Below are positions 16,689-24,076 of a stretch of 34,143 nt of DNA, in pieces. The stretch covers positions 1 through 34,143 of the forward strand of contig JAGBLF010000010.1 of assembly GCA_017635595.1 (NCBI GenBank). Direction: 5' to 3'. Origin of the DNA: Alphaproteobacteria bacterium (GTDB taxonomy: Bacteria > Pseudomonadota > Alphaproteobacteria > RF32 > CAG-239). The position numbers and the translations under genes are program-made. The notes beneath the pieces are model-generated. The model saw only the letters and a program-made list of their open reading frames with translations, had not been told where the DNA came from and did not search any database. The first letter of the stretch is position 1. Each line of letters begins with the position of its first letter.

Positions 16689-18224
16689 ATGAAAAGATTT
16701 TTTACCGTTCGTCATACTTTATGCTTGTTTTTACTGGCAGCAATTATTTTTTCATGTGTGGCAACATATTATAAAATCGCATACTGGGGTTTTAGTTTTC
16801 GTCCGCATGAAAAAACCGATGTTTGGACCATTGATGCTCATATAATATTTGAACCGACAGGTGAGCCGATTGAAGTTTCTCTTTCAACACCGAGAATCGG
16901 TAATGAATACAAAATTTTGAGCGAAGATGTTATTGCTGCCGGATATGATGTCCGAAAAGACGATAAAAATTATCGTATGTTTATGTCCTCTAAAGCTTTA
17001 AGGAAAAAACAAAACATCTATTATCGTATTATGCTTTATGATAATGAGGATACAGCCGGAAAAATCAGAGATGATAGAGCGCCTACAATTCAAAAGCCTG
17101 TGTTTGAAAATGAACAACAAGAGGGTATGGTTAACGCTATATGGGAACTGTCCGAAAAAATTGATGGCGAAACTAAGGCAGAGCGCATTATCAAACTTTT
17201 AAATCAAGATGTTTTGGAACCGGAAGTGGATGCTTTTTTACCGGTGCGCAAAACACCGAAAATTATGGCCGAGAAGATTATCTATTTATTGTCGGTTAAA
17301 AAAATTGCCGCAAGGGTTATTCGCGGCGTGTATTTGAAGGAAAAACGTCATGCTGCTTCAGCCGACTTAATGCTTGAGGTCTATGAGGGCAGTAAGTGGA
17401 AGGTTTATAATATCTTTACCGGAGAAGAAGGCCTGCCTAAAAATTTTGTAGTATTTCAGCGTGGTGGTGTTTCATTATTGGATGTAGCCGGCGGCAGAAA
17501 TTCGCAAGTTAAATTTTCGGTTATAAAATCGGTTATTTCATCATTTAAGATGGCCGGTCGCCGTGCCAAATATGAAAATAGTCGTTTATTTAATTATACA
17601 ATTTATAATTTACCGATGCACGAACAAAACACTTTAAAATGGCTGATGATTTTCCCGTTAGGTATTTTGCTTGTTGTTTTGATGCGTAACGTTATCGGTA
17701 TTTCGACCATGGGGACGTTTACACCGATGTTGGTGGCGATGTCGCTCGTTAAAACCGGATTCTTTCCGGGGTTAATCTGCTTCGGTTTGATTATCGCCTT
17801 CGGTTTACTTATTCGTACTTGGTTAACGCGCTTGAATTTGTTGCTGGTTCCGAGAATTTCGGCGGTGGTTATTTTTGTTATTTTGATTATGCAGTTTTTA
17901 ACGATATTCGGCTATCAGTTTGATTTCAAAATTGCCGCTTCTGCTGTATTTTTCCCGATTATTATTACTGCGTGGATTATCGAACGCGCCTGCATTACCT
18001 GGGAAGAAGACGGTGCTAAAAATGCTACCAAGCAGATTGTTAATACCTCTATTGTGGCGGTGGTTACATACTTGGTTATCAGCAACGACTACATTCGCCA
18101 TGTTATGTTTGCCTTCAACGAGTGGAATTTTGTTATTTTGTTACTGGTTATGTTGCTTGGAACTTATACCGGCTATCGACTGACCGAATTAAAGCGTTTT
18201 GCGCCGCTGGTAAAGGAGAAATAA
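16689..18224 (+). CDS. Inactive transglutaminase fused to seven membrane helices
   Basis: 511 residues. One N-terminal membrane helix (about 10-30), then a periplasmic region with a transglutaminase-like fold (around residues 140-280: AERIIKLLNQDV, VKKIAARVIRGVYL, WKVYNIFTGEEGLP) and a C-terminal block of about seven helices starting near residue 318. The Cys of the transglutaminase triad is not where expected, consistent with the family name. It lies 10 bp after the protease gene and 1 bp before the ATP-grasp gene. This trio recurs in proteobacteria and was noted in surveys of amidoligases; the biochemical role is not established. Confidence 0.88.
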   Translation: MKRFFTVRHTLCLFLLAAIIFSCVATYYKIAYWGFSFRPHEKTDVWTIDAHIIFEPTGEPIEVSLSTPRIGNEYKILSEDVIAAGYDVRKDDKNYRMFMSSKALRKKQNIYYRIMLYDNEDTAGKIRDDRAPTIQKPVFENEQQEGMVNAIWELSEKIDGETKAERIIKLLNQDVLEPEVDAFLPVRKTPKIMAEKIIYLLSVKKIAARVIRGVYLKEKRHAASADLMLEVYEGSKWKVYNIFTGEEGLPKNFVVFQRGGVSLLDVAGGRNSQVKFSVIKSVISSFKMAGRRAKYENSRLFNYTIYNLPMHEQNTLKWLMIFPLGILLVVLMRNVIGISTMGTFTPMLVAMSLVKTGFFPGLICFGLIIAFGLLIRTWLTRLNLLLVPRISAVVIFVILIMQFLTIFGYQFDFKIAASAVFFPIIITAWIIERACITWEEDGAKNATKQIVNTSIVAVVTYLVISNDYIRHVMFAFNEWNFVILLLVMLLGTYTGYRLTELKRFAPLVKEK

Positions 18225-18225
18225 G

Positions 18226-19176
18226 ATGTGGCCGTTTGACGCGTTTGTTTCGCCTAAAAAATTGCGTGCAGCCGGTGTTCTGGGAATGAACGCCCGCAAC
18301 TACAAGGTTATATCTCATTTTAACAAACGTTCGCTTTATCCGCTGGTGGACGATAAAGTGCAAACCAAAACATTAGCCAATAAAATCGATATCAATACCC
18401 CGAAAATGATCGGTGTGGTAGAGCATCAATACGAAGTAACGGACTTTTTAAGCATTGTTAAAGGACATTCCGAATTTGTAGTTAAACCGGCACACGGTAG
18501 TCAGGGTAAAGGTGTTTTGGTTATTAAAAAATATGCGGATGGCGTGTTTACGACGGCATCAGGTAAAGTTTTGAAATTTAAGGAAGTTTATCAGCATATT
18601 TCCAATATTTTGAGCGGTTTGTACAGTTTGGGCGGACAATATGATGTAGCGCTGATTGAGGAGTTGGTTCATTTCAGTGATGCTTTTCAGAACTTCAGTT
18701 ATCAGGGAATTCCGGATGTGCGCGTGATTGTTTACAAAGGCTATCCGGCAATGTCGATGATGCGTTTGGCTACAAAAGAATCCGAAGGCCGGGCTAATTT
18801 ACACCAAGGGGCGGTCGGTGTCGGGCTGGATATGCGTACCGGTAGGGCGATTAATGCGGTTTCACATAATGTGCCGATCAGTATTCATCCGGATACCCAG
18901 GCCGATTTAATGACGTTGCAGGTGCCTTTGTGGAAAGAACACCTGATGATTGGCGCTCAGGCGTATGAAATGACAGGTTTGGGCTATTTGGGAGCCGACA
19001 TCGTTTTGGATAAAGAACGCGGTCCGATGATGCTTGAATTAAATGCACGCCCAGGGCTGGCTATTCAGATTGCCAATGGTTTCGGATTGCGTGATGTGTT
19101 GAAAAAAATCGATAAAAAGTACCCGAAAAACCTATCTGCCGAAGAAAGAGTCGAATACGTCTTGAATAACGGATAA
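18226..19176 (+). CDS. ATP-grasp alpha-L-glutamate ligase-like protein (RimK-related)
   Basis: 316 residues. ATP-grasp enzymes join a carboxylate to an amine through an acyl-phosphate. Visible are FVVKPAHGSQGKGVLVI (ATP-binding Lys and glycine loop), ELVHF, VRVIVYKGYPAMSMMRLATK and MMLELNARPGLAIQIA, which holds the metal-binding Glu-x-Asn. This matches the 'alpha-L-glutamate ligase-like' family that accompanies the transglutaminase-7TM protein. It is cytoplasmic and probably synthesises a peptide tag or small molecule then handled by the membrane and periplasmic partners. Substrate unknown. Confidence 0.88.
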   Translation: MWPFDAFVSPKKLRAAGVLGMNARNYKVISHFNKRSLYPLVDDKVQTKTLANKIDINTPKMIGVVEHQYEVTDFLSIVKGHSEFVVKPAHGSQGKGVLVIKKYADGVFTTASGKVLKFKEVYQHISNILSGLYSLGGQYDVALIEELVHFSDAFQNFSYQGIPDVRVIVYKGYPAMSMMRLATKESEGRANLHQGAVGVGLDMRTGRAINAVSHNVPISIHPDTQADLMTLQVPLWKEHLMIGAQAYEMTGLGYLGADIVLDKERGPMMLELNARPGLAIQIANGFGLRDVLKKIDKKYPKNLSAEERVEYVLNNG

Positions 19177-19222
19177 AAACTTCCTAAATAATCTTTAACG
19201 ATAAAATTGAAAGGAAGTTAAA

Positions 19223-19828
19223 ATGTCAAAACTACTCGGAAAATCGGAAACCAAAAATATTTCTAAGCCTGATACAAAAACTTTGGAAAATAAAGATACC
19301 AAAAAAATCGGTATGAGCGAAACGCGTGCTAAAAAAATCAAACATTCGTACAAAGTGAAAGATGCCGAAAATGCAATTTTACTCAAAACCAAGTACGGCG
19401 ATATTGTTATCGAAATGTTTCCGGATGTTGCCCCGAATCATGTGGCTCGTATTAAAGAACTTGTCCGTCAGGGCTTTTACAACGGTTTAAAATTTCATCG
19501 TGTTATCGACGGTTTTATGGCTCAAGCCGGCTGTCCGCGCGGTGACGGTACCGGCGGCAGCGGTAAAAAGCTTAAAGCCGAATTTAATCGTACGCCGCAT
19601 AAGCGCGGTATTGTTTCAATGGCGCGGGCGATGAATCCGGATTCTGCCGACAGCCAATTCTTTATTTGTTACGGTGATTGTCCGTGGCTGGACGGTCAGT
19701 ATACCGTTTGGGGCGAGGTCACTTCCGGTATGGAGTTTGTCGATATGCTTAAAAAAGGGCATGGTGCTTCCGGCATGGTTGATGATCCGGATGAGATTAT
19801 AGTAATGTCCGTCATCTCCGATATCTAG
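19223..19828 (+). CDS. Cyclophilin-type peptidyl-prolyl cis-trans isomerase
   Basis: 201 residues. Residues 1-48 form a Lys/Thr-rich, probably disordered extension without a signal peptide; the cyclophilin domain follows (GDIVIEMFPDVAPNHVARIK, FYNGLKFHRVIDGFMAQAG, DSQFFICYGDCPWLDGQYTV). FHRV, FMAQ and the QFFI motif form the active site. It speeds prolyl isomerisation in protein folding, here in the cytoplasm. The AAAGGAAG ribosome site supports the start. Its TAG stop is the first three bases of the structured repeat array. Confidence 0.92.
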   Translation: MSKLLGKSETKNISKPDTKTLENKDTKKIGMSETRAKKIKHSYKVKDAENAILLKTKYGDIVIEMFPDVAPNHVARIKELVRQGFYNGLKFHRVIDGFMAQAGCPRGDGTGGSGKKLKAEFNRTPHKRGIVSMARAMNPDSADSQFFICYGDCPWLDGQYTVWGEVTSGMEFVDMLKKGHGASGMVDDPDEIIVMSVISDI

Positions 19829-19935
19829 AAAACTCGTCTAACGGGTAACTACTGGTTCGCCGACTGTCTTATGTACCCTTTTTGTACACTGCGACAGTCG
19901 GCGAACTGCGTATTTACCTCGTTATCCGAGTTTTC
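19826..19935. repeat. Structured repeat, full hairpin element (copy A1)
   Basis: A 110-bp inverted-repeat element that begins with the stop codon of the cyclophilin gene (TAGAAAACTCG) and ends CGAGTTTTC. From outside in: AAAACTCG pairs with CGAGTTTT; AAC pairs with GTT after a mismatched triplet; GTTCGCCGACTGTC (19855-19868) pairs with GACAGTCGGCGAAC (19893-19906). The 24-nt loop holds TGTAC ... GTACA. The same layout with a different central stem occurs at 32051. Confidence 0.9.
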
Positions 19936-20037
19936 TAAATCCGTGCCGATTGCCTTATGTACCTTTTTTGTACACCGCACAAGAGAGGTTTCTGCGTATT
20001 TACCTCGTTATCCGAGTTTTCTAAATCCGTGCCGATT
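19936..20037. repeat. Structured repeat, half element (copy A1b)
   Basis: A tandem unit (loop-to-loop period 86 bp) carrying the TTATGTACC...TGTACAC loop, the right arm ACAAGAGAGGTTTC, and the conserved tail TTACCTCGTTATCCGAG plus TTTTC. The matching left arm is missing. The same arm allele is found at 32207-32219, in the second array. Confidence 0.85.
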
Positions 20038-20045
20038 AATAAAAG

Positions 20046-20131
20046 GTCATTCTTGACCGGCGTAGACGTGTCGAGAATCTCGGCAATTTTATGATTCGGC
20101 CGAGATCTTCGAGCAAAAGCTCAAAGATGAC
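20046..20131. repeat. Three-hairpin palindromic element (family B)
   Basis: Outer arms GTCATTCTTG and CAAAGATGAC; inner arms ATCTCGGC and GCCGAGAT around ATTTTATGATTCG; a small side hairpin (GAGC AAAA GCTC) on the right. The same architecture is inserted in the second pilin gene (33002-33080), and its arm sequences recur through 1-425. Confidence 0.85.
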
Positions 20132-20200
20132 GTTTCTAAAGCCGTGCCGGTTGGTTATGTACTAGTTCGTACACTGTAAAAGTCGGCGGGTAAGTATTAA
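20132..20200. repeat. Degenerate third unit of the structured array
   Basis: Contains the spacer CCGTGCCGGTT, a shortened loop (ATGTAC TAGTTC GTACAC) and an AGTCGGCG remnant of the right arm. It ends about 20 bp from the pilin stop codon, so the array fills the gap between the cyclophilin and pilin genes. Confidence 0.65.
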
Positions 20201-20218
20201 AATATTTGAAATGTTTTT

Positions 20219-20854
20219 CTAATAAAATTTAAGGGCAAATCGGCATTCACTATTTGGACATTCACATCCTTCTGCTGCTTTATCGACCGGCATTGGTACA
20301 CTTACTCTATCTCCGTTAGGGCAAGCGACTATTAATGCTTGAGAACCCGTATTGATGCTTCCGGAACATCCGCTGTACCAGTAACCGTTTAATCCCGAGA
20401 AATTAGATGCCGAAATGGCAATTAGCCCTGATGAAGAACCGGAACCCCAATCGTAAGTAGCCAAAGCCATACAGGCTTCTTCAGGAAGGTCAAATAATTC
20501 AACAGTAAATGCTTTATTATCGGAACCATTTTTTTTATCGCTCGTTTCTATTACGACATCTCCTCCGAATGCATTGCTCAAATCAGAATAGCCATCCCCC
20601 CACATTTCATCAGGAATAATATGAGCCTTCTTTAAAATGGTGGCATCAATATTTGCATAATTTTTTTGGCTACCGTACAATGTGCGCATATTTCCGACAA
20701 TCTGTGAAACTTGATCTACTGTTTTGTTGATTTTATATTGCATCATCGCTTTTGAATAACCGGCAATACCACCAACGCTTAGTACGCCGATGATGGCTAA
20801 AACACCAAGCATTTCAATCATTGAACGGCCGGTTTCATTAGAGGACAGAACCAT
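20219..20854 (-). CDS. PilS-like type IV prepilin (copy 1)
   Basis: 211 residues. A 9-residue leader ends in Gly, followed by RSMIEMLGVLAIIGVLSVGG: prepilin peptidase would cut after Gly, leaving Glu at mature position 5 and a long hydrophobic helix. The following AMMQYKINKTVDQVSQIVGN resembles the PilS N-terminal region. The globular part contains LPEEACMALATYDWGSGSSSG and ends ALKFY, with cysteines probably forming disulfides. The ATG at 20854 has GGAGA seven bases upstream; an earlier in-frame ATG at 20890 lacks one. Identical hydrophobic helix and similar core to the pilin at 32347. No pilus assembly genes are in the window. Confidence 0.88.
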   Translation of the reverse strand: MVLSSNETGRSMIEMLGVLAIIGVLSVGGIAGYSKAMMQYKINKTVDQVSQIVGNMRTLYGSQKNYANIDATILKKAHIIPDEMWGDGYSDLSNAFGGDVVIETSDKKNGSDNKAFTVELFDLPEEACMALATYDWGSGSSSGLIAISASNFSGLNGYWYSGCSGSINTGSQALIVACPNGDRVSVPMPVDKAAEGCECPNSECRFALKFY

Positions 20855-20900
20855 AAGTTTTTCTCCTTGTTTTTTGTTAAAATGTATCATTTGGATTATG

Positions 20901-20943
20901 GTGGCATAAATTTAAAATAATGTAAATATGAAAAAAGTAATAG
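20901..20943 (-). promoter_or_regulatory. Conserved upstream block of pilin copy 1
   Basis: A 30-bp stretch (20914-20943) matches 33231-33260 upstream of the second pilin at 27 of 30 positions; the flanks outside are unrelated. It lies 60 bp before the start codon here and 63 bp there, so it is probably the promoter or an activator site. No good -35 hexamer is visible. Confidence 0.55.
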
Positions 20944-20946
20944 TTT

Positions 20947-20999
20947 TAAAAAAAGAAAACCGGTTCACATGTGTTCTGCAGCGAGAACGTGAACCGGGT
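20947..20999 (-). terminator. Intrinsic terminator of candidate ncRNA
   Basis: On the minus strand CCGGTTCACGTTCT pairs with AGAAC(acat)GTGAACCGG, and a TTTTCTTTTTTT tail follows at once. This hairpin closes the 0.7-kb region that starts at the promoter at 21661-21689. Confidence 0.8.
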
Positions 21000-21654
21000 T
21001 CAACCAACCATTAAAGGGGACAGCGCCCGCGCGGTTGATATGTCAGCTGTACTCTAGCTGACGGGGGATCTGATTTGAGGCATACTCAAAGTGTTTTGAA
21101 GTTAAACAAATCCACCGCTTTACTCTAGGGACAGGAATTATCCAAGCGGCTTCAAAAATCCTGTTCTTTAGTCAGCAGGTGCTCTTATTTTGGGCATACG
21201 GCATTTCATTTTTTAGAATTCAGAAGTACTTGGATTTGATTTTTTAAGTCTGATCTCTAGTTCTATTCATAAAGTTAAATCATTTTTTAGGGGCCTGTGG
21301 AGGCGGGTTAATGAGGAACTTTAGATGTTGTCAGATGTCTTGTTGTTAAGGCGAAGCTCTGTCTCTAATCATAAGTTAAATCATTTTTTAGGGGCCTGTG
21401 GAGGCGGGTTAATGAGGAACTTTAGATGTCGTCAGATGTCTTGTTGTTAAGGCGATGCTCTGGTTCTATTCATAAAGTTAAATCATTTACGGCCAAATGA
21501 GGCGAAATTAATAGACAATCATGAATTTTACTAGCAGACTTTAGGGACGATCTCTTGAATTCATGCTTTTCGGAGTTTAGGTGTTAAACATTTATCTTGA
21601 TAGCACGGGATAGAAGAGGCCGTGCACAATTTTTATTTTAATAATTAATTGTTG
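20950..21654 (-). ncRNA. Candidate structured non-coding RNA of about 700 nt
   Basis: The 0.9-kb interval between the pilin and the SDR gene has no ORF of normal size on either strand. A near-consensus promoter (21661-21689) and a strong terminator (20947-20999) bracket it on the minus strand. Several hairpins can be read: 21042-21062 (7-bp stem), 21075-21091 (6-bp), 21521-21567 (8-bp CATGAATT/AATTCATG) and 21603-21625 (6-bp). The string CTAAAGT or CTAGAGT (minus strand) recurs in or next to hairpin loops. It does not match tmRNA, RNase P or 6S RNA. On the plus strand, the hairpin at 21603-21625 plus its T-rich tail could also act as a terminator, so direction is not fully settled. Confidence 0.5.
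21261..21490. repeat. Tandem 101-102-bp repeat inside the candidate ncRNA
   Basis: The word GTTAAATCATTT starts at 21274, 21375 and 21477. The first two units are almost identical over their first 80 bp; the third breaks off after about 14 bp into a diverged copy. Confidence 0.9.
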
Positions 21655-21660
21655 AATACA

Positions 21661-21689
21661 TATATAACATTGCTTTTTATTTTTGTCAA
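21661..21689 (-). promoter_or_regulatory. Near-consensus promoter of the candidate ncRNA
   Basis: Minus strand: TTGACA (21689-21684), 17-bp spacer, TATATA (21666-21661). The -35 is a perfect consensus. Upstream (21696-21761) are inverted repeats (TTTTGTATAAAA with TTTTATACAAAA; AAAATAACAT with ATGTTATTTT) that could be operators or the end of the SDR transcript. Confidence 0.75.
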
Positions 21690-21767
21690 CATATTTTTTG
21701 TATAAAATGTGATTATTTTTGTAAAATAACATTAAATCAGTATGTTATTTTTATACAAAATGACAAA

Positions 21768-22436
21768 TTATTGAAAACTGCCGGCCATAAAACCGCCATC
21801 GACGATAATATCTTGTCCGTTGATGTAATGATTCTGCGGACCGGCCAAGAAATAAACGATATCGGCAATATCTTCCGGCTGAGCCAAACGGTTTAATGGT
21901 ATTTTCGAGGCTAAATAGGCGCGTTTTTCTTCGCTGTTGTTGGCACGGAACATTTTGGTATCGACATATCCCGGGGAAACCGTGTTGCACAAAACATTAT
22001 ATTTGCCAAGCTCTAAAGCCAGTGTTTGAATCATGCCGACTAAAGCGTGTTTTGATGATGTGTAAGCGATTCGCTCTTCACGGGAAATTGATGCGTACAG
22101 CGAACCGATGCCGACAATGTAACCGCGTTTAATTTCTTTGAAATAAGGCAGAACCTGCTGAGTAATCGTTAATAATGCCGTCAGATTAACGTTTTGCGTC
22201 TTGTTAAATTCTTCCAAACTCATTTTTTCAATCGGTAACGGTTTATTATAGCCGGCCGAGTGGACAATAACGTCGAAATTATTACCGTTTTTTGTAAACC
22301 AGGTTTTTATGGCTTCCGAGTCGTTTAAATCCAAATCTTTGCTTCCGGGTGCAAAAACCTCATGCCCTTCGTTAATGAATTTTTGTTTGATGGCACCGCC
22401 GATTCCGCCGTTTCCGCCCGTCATAAATATACGCAT
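21768..22436 (-). CDS. Short-chain dehydrogenase/reductase
   Basis: 222 residues, a compact classical SDR. Residues 6-13 (TGGNGGIG) form the NAD(P)-binding TGxxxGxG loop; VIVHSAG replaces the common NNAG; GSLYAS holds the catalytic Ser region, and YTSSK supplies the Tyr-x-x-x-Lys pair. The C-terminal GQDIIVDGGF closes the fold. It reduces or oxidises a hydroxyl or keto group with a nicotinamide cofactor; the substrate cannot be inferred. The start has GGAGG eight bases upstream. It is divergent from mraZ and in no obvious operon. Confidence 0.92.
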   Translation of the reverse strand: MRIFMTGGNGGIGGAIKQKFINEGHEVFAPGSKDLDLNDSEAIKTWFTKNGNNFDVIVHSAGYNKPLPIEKMSLEEFNKTQNVNLTALLTITQQVLPYFKEIKRGYIVGIGSLYASISREERIAYTSSKHALVGMIQTLALELGKYNVLCNTVSPGYVDTKMFRANNSEEKRAYLASKIPLNRLAQPEDIADIVYFLAGPQNHYINGQDIIVDGGFMAGSFQ

Positions 22437-22534
22437 TTTTGTTCCTCCGTTATTTTTGCGACTCCGAAGATTTTTTTCGACTATTAACAGATAATACTTA
22501 AAGAATGTTAATTTTTTTAAAAAATTTTTTCATC

Positions 22535-22563
22535 TTGTAACATATTGAATATGCATGTATTTT
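22535..22563 (+). promoter_or_regulatory. Possible mraZ promoter
   Basis: TTGTAA (22535-22540), 17-bp spacer, TATTTT (22558-22563). The AT-rich 22437-22622 interval holds other weak matches, so this is only the best candidate. It would give a leader of about 120 nt containing the MraZ box. Confidence 0.35.
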
Positions 22564-22622
22564 TTTTAAATTTTAAAAAATATTAAGAACAAATTAGGAA
22601 CAGTTAAAAATTTACTAAAAAA

Positions 22623-22658
22623 TCCCATTGAATCCCATAAAATACCATGTTATACCAT
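22623..22658. promoter_or_regulatory. MraZ box: four direct repeats at 10-bp spacing
   Basis: TCCCAT at 22623 and 22633, TACCAT at 22643 and 22653, each followed by a 4-bp spacer. MraZ family proteins bind TGGGA-type direct repeats (the complement of TCCCA) with this period, in front of their own dcw operon. The last repeat ends 32 bp before the mraZ start, so autorepression is expected. Confidence 0.85.
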
Positions 22659-22690
22659 AAGGTATGTAATTAATGGCAAAGGAATCTGCA

Positions 22691-23158
22691 ATGAGAAAAG
22701 TATTCCTGTTTATGGATACCATCATTAACAAGGTTGACGCGAAAGGCCGCGTTTCCTTGCCGTCAGACTACCGCGCTATCGTTAAAGATTTAGAATCGGA
22801 AATTGTTTGCTATCGGAGTCTTTCGTTGCCGTGCATTGAGGGCTGTTTGGAAGAAACGTTGGATAAACTTGCGACCGACATCGAGGATTCGACAGATTTC
22901 TTTTCGGAAACCCAAGATAATTTAACAAACCTGATTTTCGGTGATGCAAAGCGTTTTACGTTTGATAGCACCGGCCGCATTATGCTGAGCGAAAAACTGT
23001 TAAAGCACGCAGATATTACCGATACTGCCGTGTTTGTCGGTAAAGGTCGTAAATTCCAGATTTGGAATCCCGAAAATTGGGAAAAAGAAGAACAACGAAT
23101 CCGTCAGGAAGTTTTGAAAAACAGGCCTGTACTGAAAAAGCAAAAGGAATCGGAATAA
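22691..23158 (+). CDS. mraZ: Transcriptional regulator MraZ
   Basis: 155 residues with two AbrB-like half domains: INKVDAKGRVSLPSDYRAI and RFTFDSTGRIMLSEKLLKHA, each carrying the D-x-x-G-R motif. MraZ rings bind the repeats upstream and repress the division and cell-wall (dcw) cluster. I choose the ATG at 22691, with AAAGGA eight bases upstream. An ATG at 22673 would add six residues but has only a weak ribosome site. The stop overlaps the rsmH start (TAATG). Confidence 0.95.
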   Translation: MRKVFLFMDTIINKVDAKGRVSLPSDYRAIVKDLESEIVCYRSLSLPCIEGCLEETLDKLATDIEDSTDFFSETQDNLTNLIFGDAKRFTFDSTGRIMLSEKLLKHADITDTAVFVGKGRKFQIWNPENWEKEEQRIRQEVLKNRPVLKKQKESE

Positions 23159-24072
23159 TGGCAGAAGCAAAAAGAAGACATATTCCGGTAATGCTTGATG
23201 AAGTTTTGGCAACGTTGCAGCCTAAAAAAGGCGAAATATACGTTGATGCGACTTTCGGTAACGGCGGTTATACACAGGCCATATTGGAAGCCGCCGGCTG
23301 CAAAGTTATTGCTTTAGACAGAGATCCGACGGTTAAAGTCAGAGCCAATGAAATCAAAAATAATTATGGCGATAGATTTGAGTTTAGAGCCGGAAATTTC
23401 GGCGATTTTGCCGATTTAGTGCCGGAAAAAATAAACGGTGCCGTGTTTGATATCGGCGTATCTTCGATGCAGCTTGATGATGCCGAACGCGGCTTTTCGT
23501 TCGCCAAAGAAGCGGCGCTTGATATGCGTATGTCATGTGAAGGTCTGACAGCCGCCGATATCGTTAATACTTATGATGAAAATGAACTTGCCGATTTGAT
23601 TTATCAGTACGGCGAAGAACATAAATCGCGCCAAATAGCGCACAAAATTGCGGAATATCGCCGCACCAAAAAAATTGAAACCACGAAGGAACTGGCCGAA
23701 ATTATTTATACCGTGATCCATAAGAAAAACGGTGAAATTGATCCGGCAACCAGAACTTTTCAGGCTTTGCGAATCGCTGTAAATGATGAGCTCGGCGAAT
23801 TGCAACGCGGTCTTGAAGGTGCCGCTTCGCGTTTATTGAGCGGCGGGCGTTTGGTGGTCGTGGACTTTCATTCTTTGGAAGATAGAATTGTAAAGAATTA
23901 TTTTAAGGAAAACGGCGGTAAAAAAGTCAGAATTTCTAAATATGCAACCGATTTGGTTCAGGATGACTCGCTGTTTTCGGAAGTATCTAAAGTTATGGTT
24001 CCAACGGTAGAAGAGTGCCGAACAAATCCGCGTTCGCGCTCGGCTAAGCTCAGATATGCGGTAAGGAGATAA
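23158..24072 (+). CDS. rsmH: 16S rRNA (cytosine1402-N4)-methyltransferase RsmH
   Basis: 304 residues, usual length. RsmH adds the N4-methyl group to C1402, the same base that RsmI (2088-2921) 2'-O-methylates, so both enzymes for this modification are in the window. Motifs: HIPVMLDEVLATL, YVDATFGNGGYTQAIL (SAM-binding), FDIGVSSMQLDDAERGFSF, TFQALRIAVNDEL and VVDFHSLEDRIVKNYF. The ATG overlaps the mraZ stop by one base; a longer in-frame reading inside mraZ is not the true start. Confidence 0.97.
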   Translation: MAEAKRRHIPVMLDEVLATLQPKKGEIYVDATFGNGGYTQAILEAAGCKVIALDRDPTVKVRANEIKNNYGDRFEFRAGNFGDFADLVPEKINGAVFDIGVSSMQLDDAERGFSFAKEAALDMRMSCEGLTAADIVNTYDENELADLIYQYGEEHKSRQIAHKIAEYRRTKKIETTKELAEIIYTVIHKKNGEIDPATRTFQALRIAVNDELGELQRGLEGAASRLLSGGRLVVVDFHSLEDRIVKNYFKENGGKKVRISKYATDLVQDDSLFSEVSKVMVPTVEECRTNPRSRSAKLRYAVRR

Positions 24073-24076
24073 ATTA

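Noticed and set aside
19871..20056. 61-residue plus-strand frame in the repeat array
   Set aside because: It arises from the repeated arms and loops and has no ribosome site.
19826..20200. Integron attC array
   Set aside because: GTCTAAC fits the R'' core pattern, but the opposite side (GTTATCC) does not fit GTTRRRY; the spacing is 86 bp with no cassettes, and no integrase is present.
21102..21120. 16S rRNA-like string AAGCGGTGGA followed by TTTGTTTAA on the minus strand
   Set aside because: Only about 20 nt are similar and no other rRNA sequence surrounds it; chance resemblance.
20950..21654. tmRNA, RNase P RNA or 6S RNA
   Set aside because: I looked for their conserved cores (tmRNA ends and tag frame, RNase P GAAAGUCCGGGC-type core) and found none; the tandem repeat is also foreign to them.
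23062..23157. N-terminal extension of rsmH inside mraZ
   Set aside because: It is an out-of-frame reading of the mraZ end; the family start and ribosome site are at 23158.
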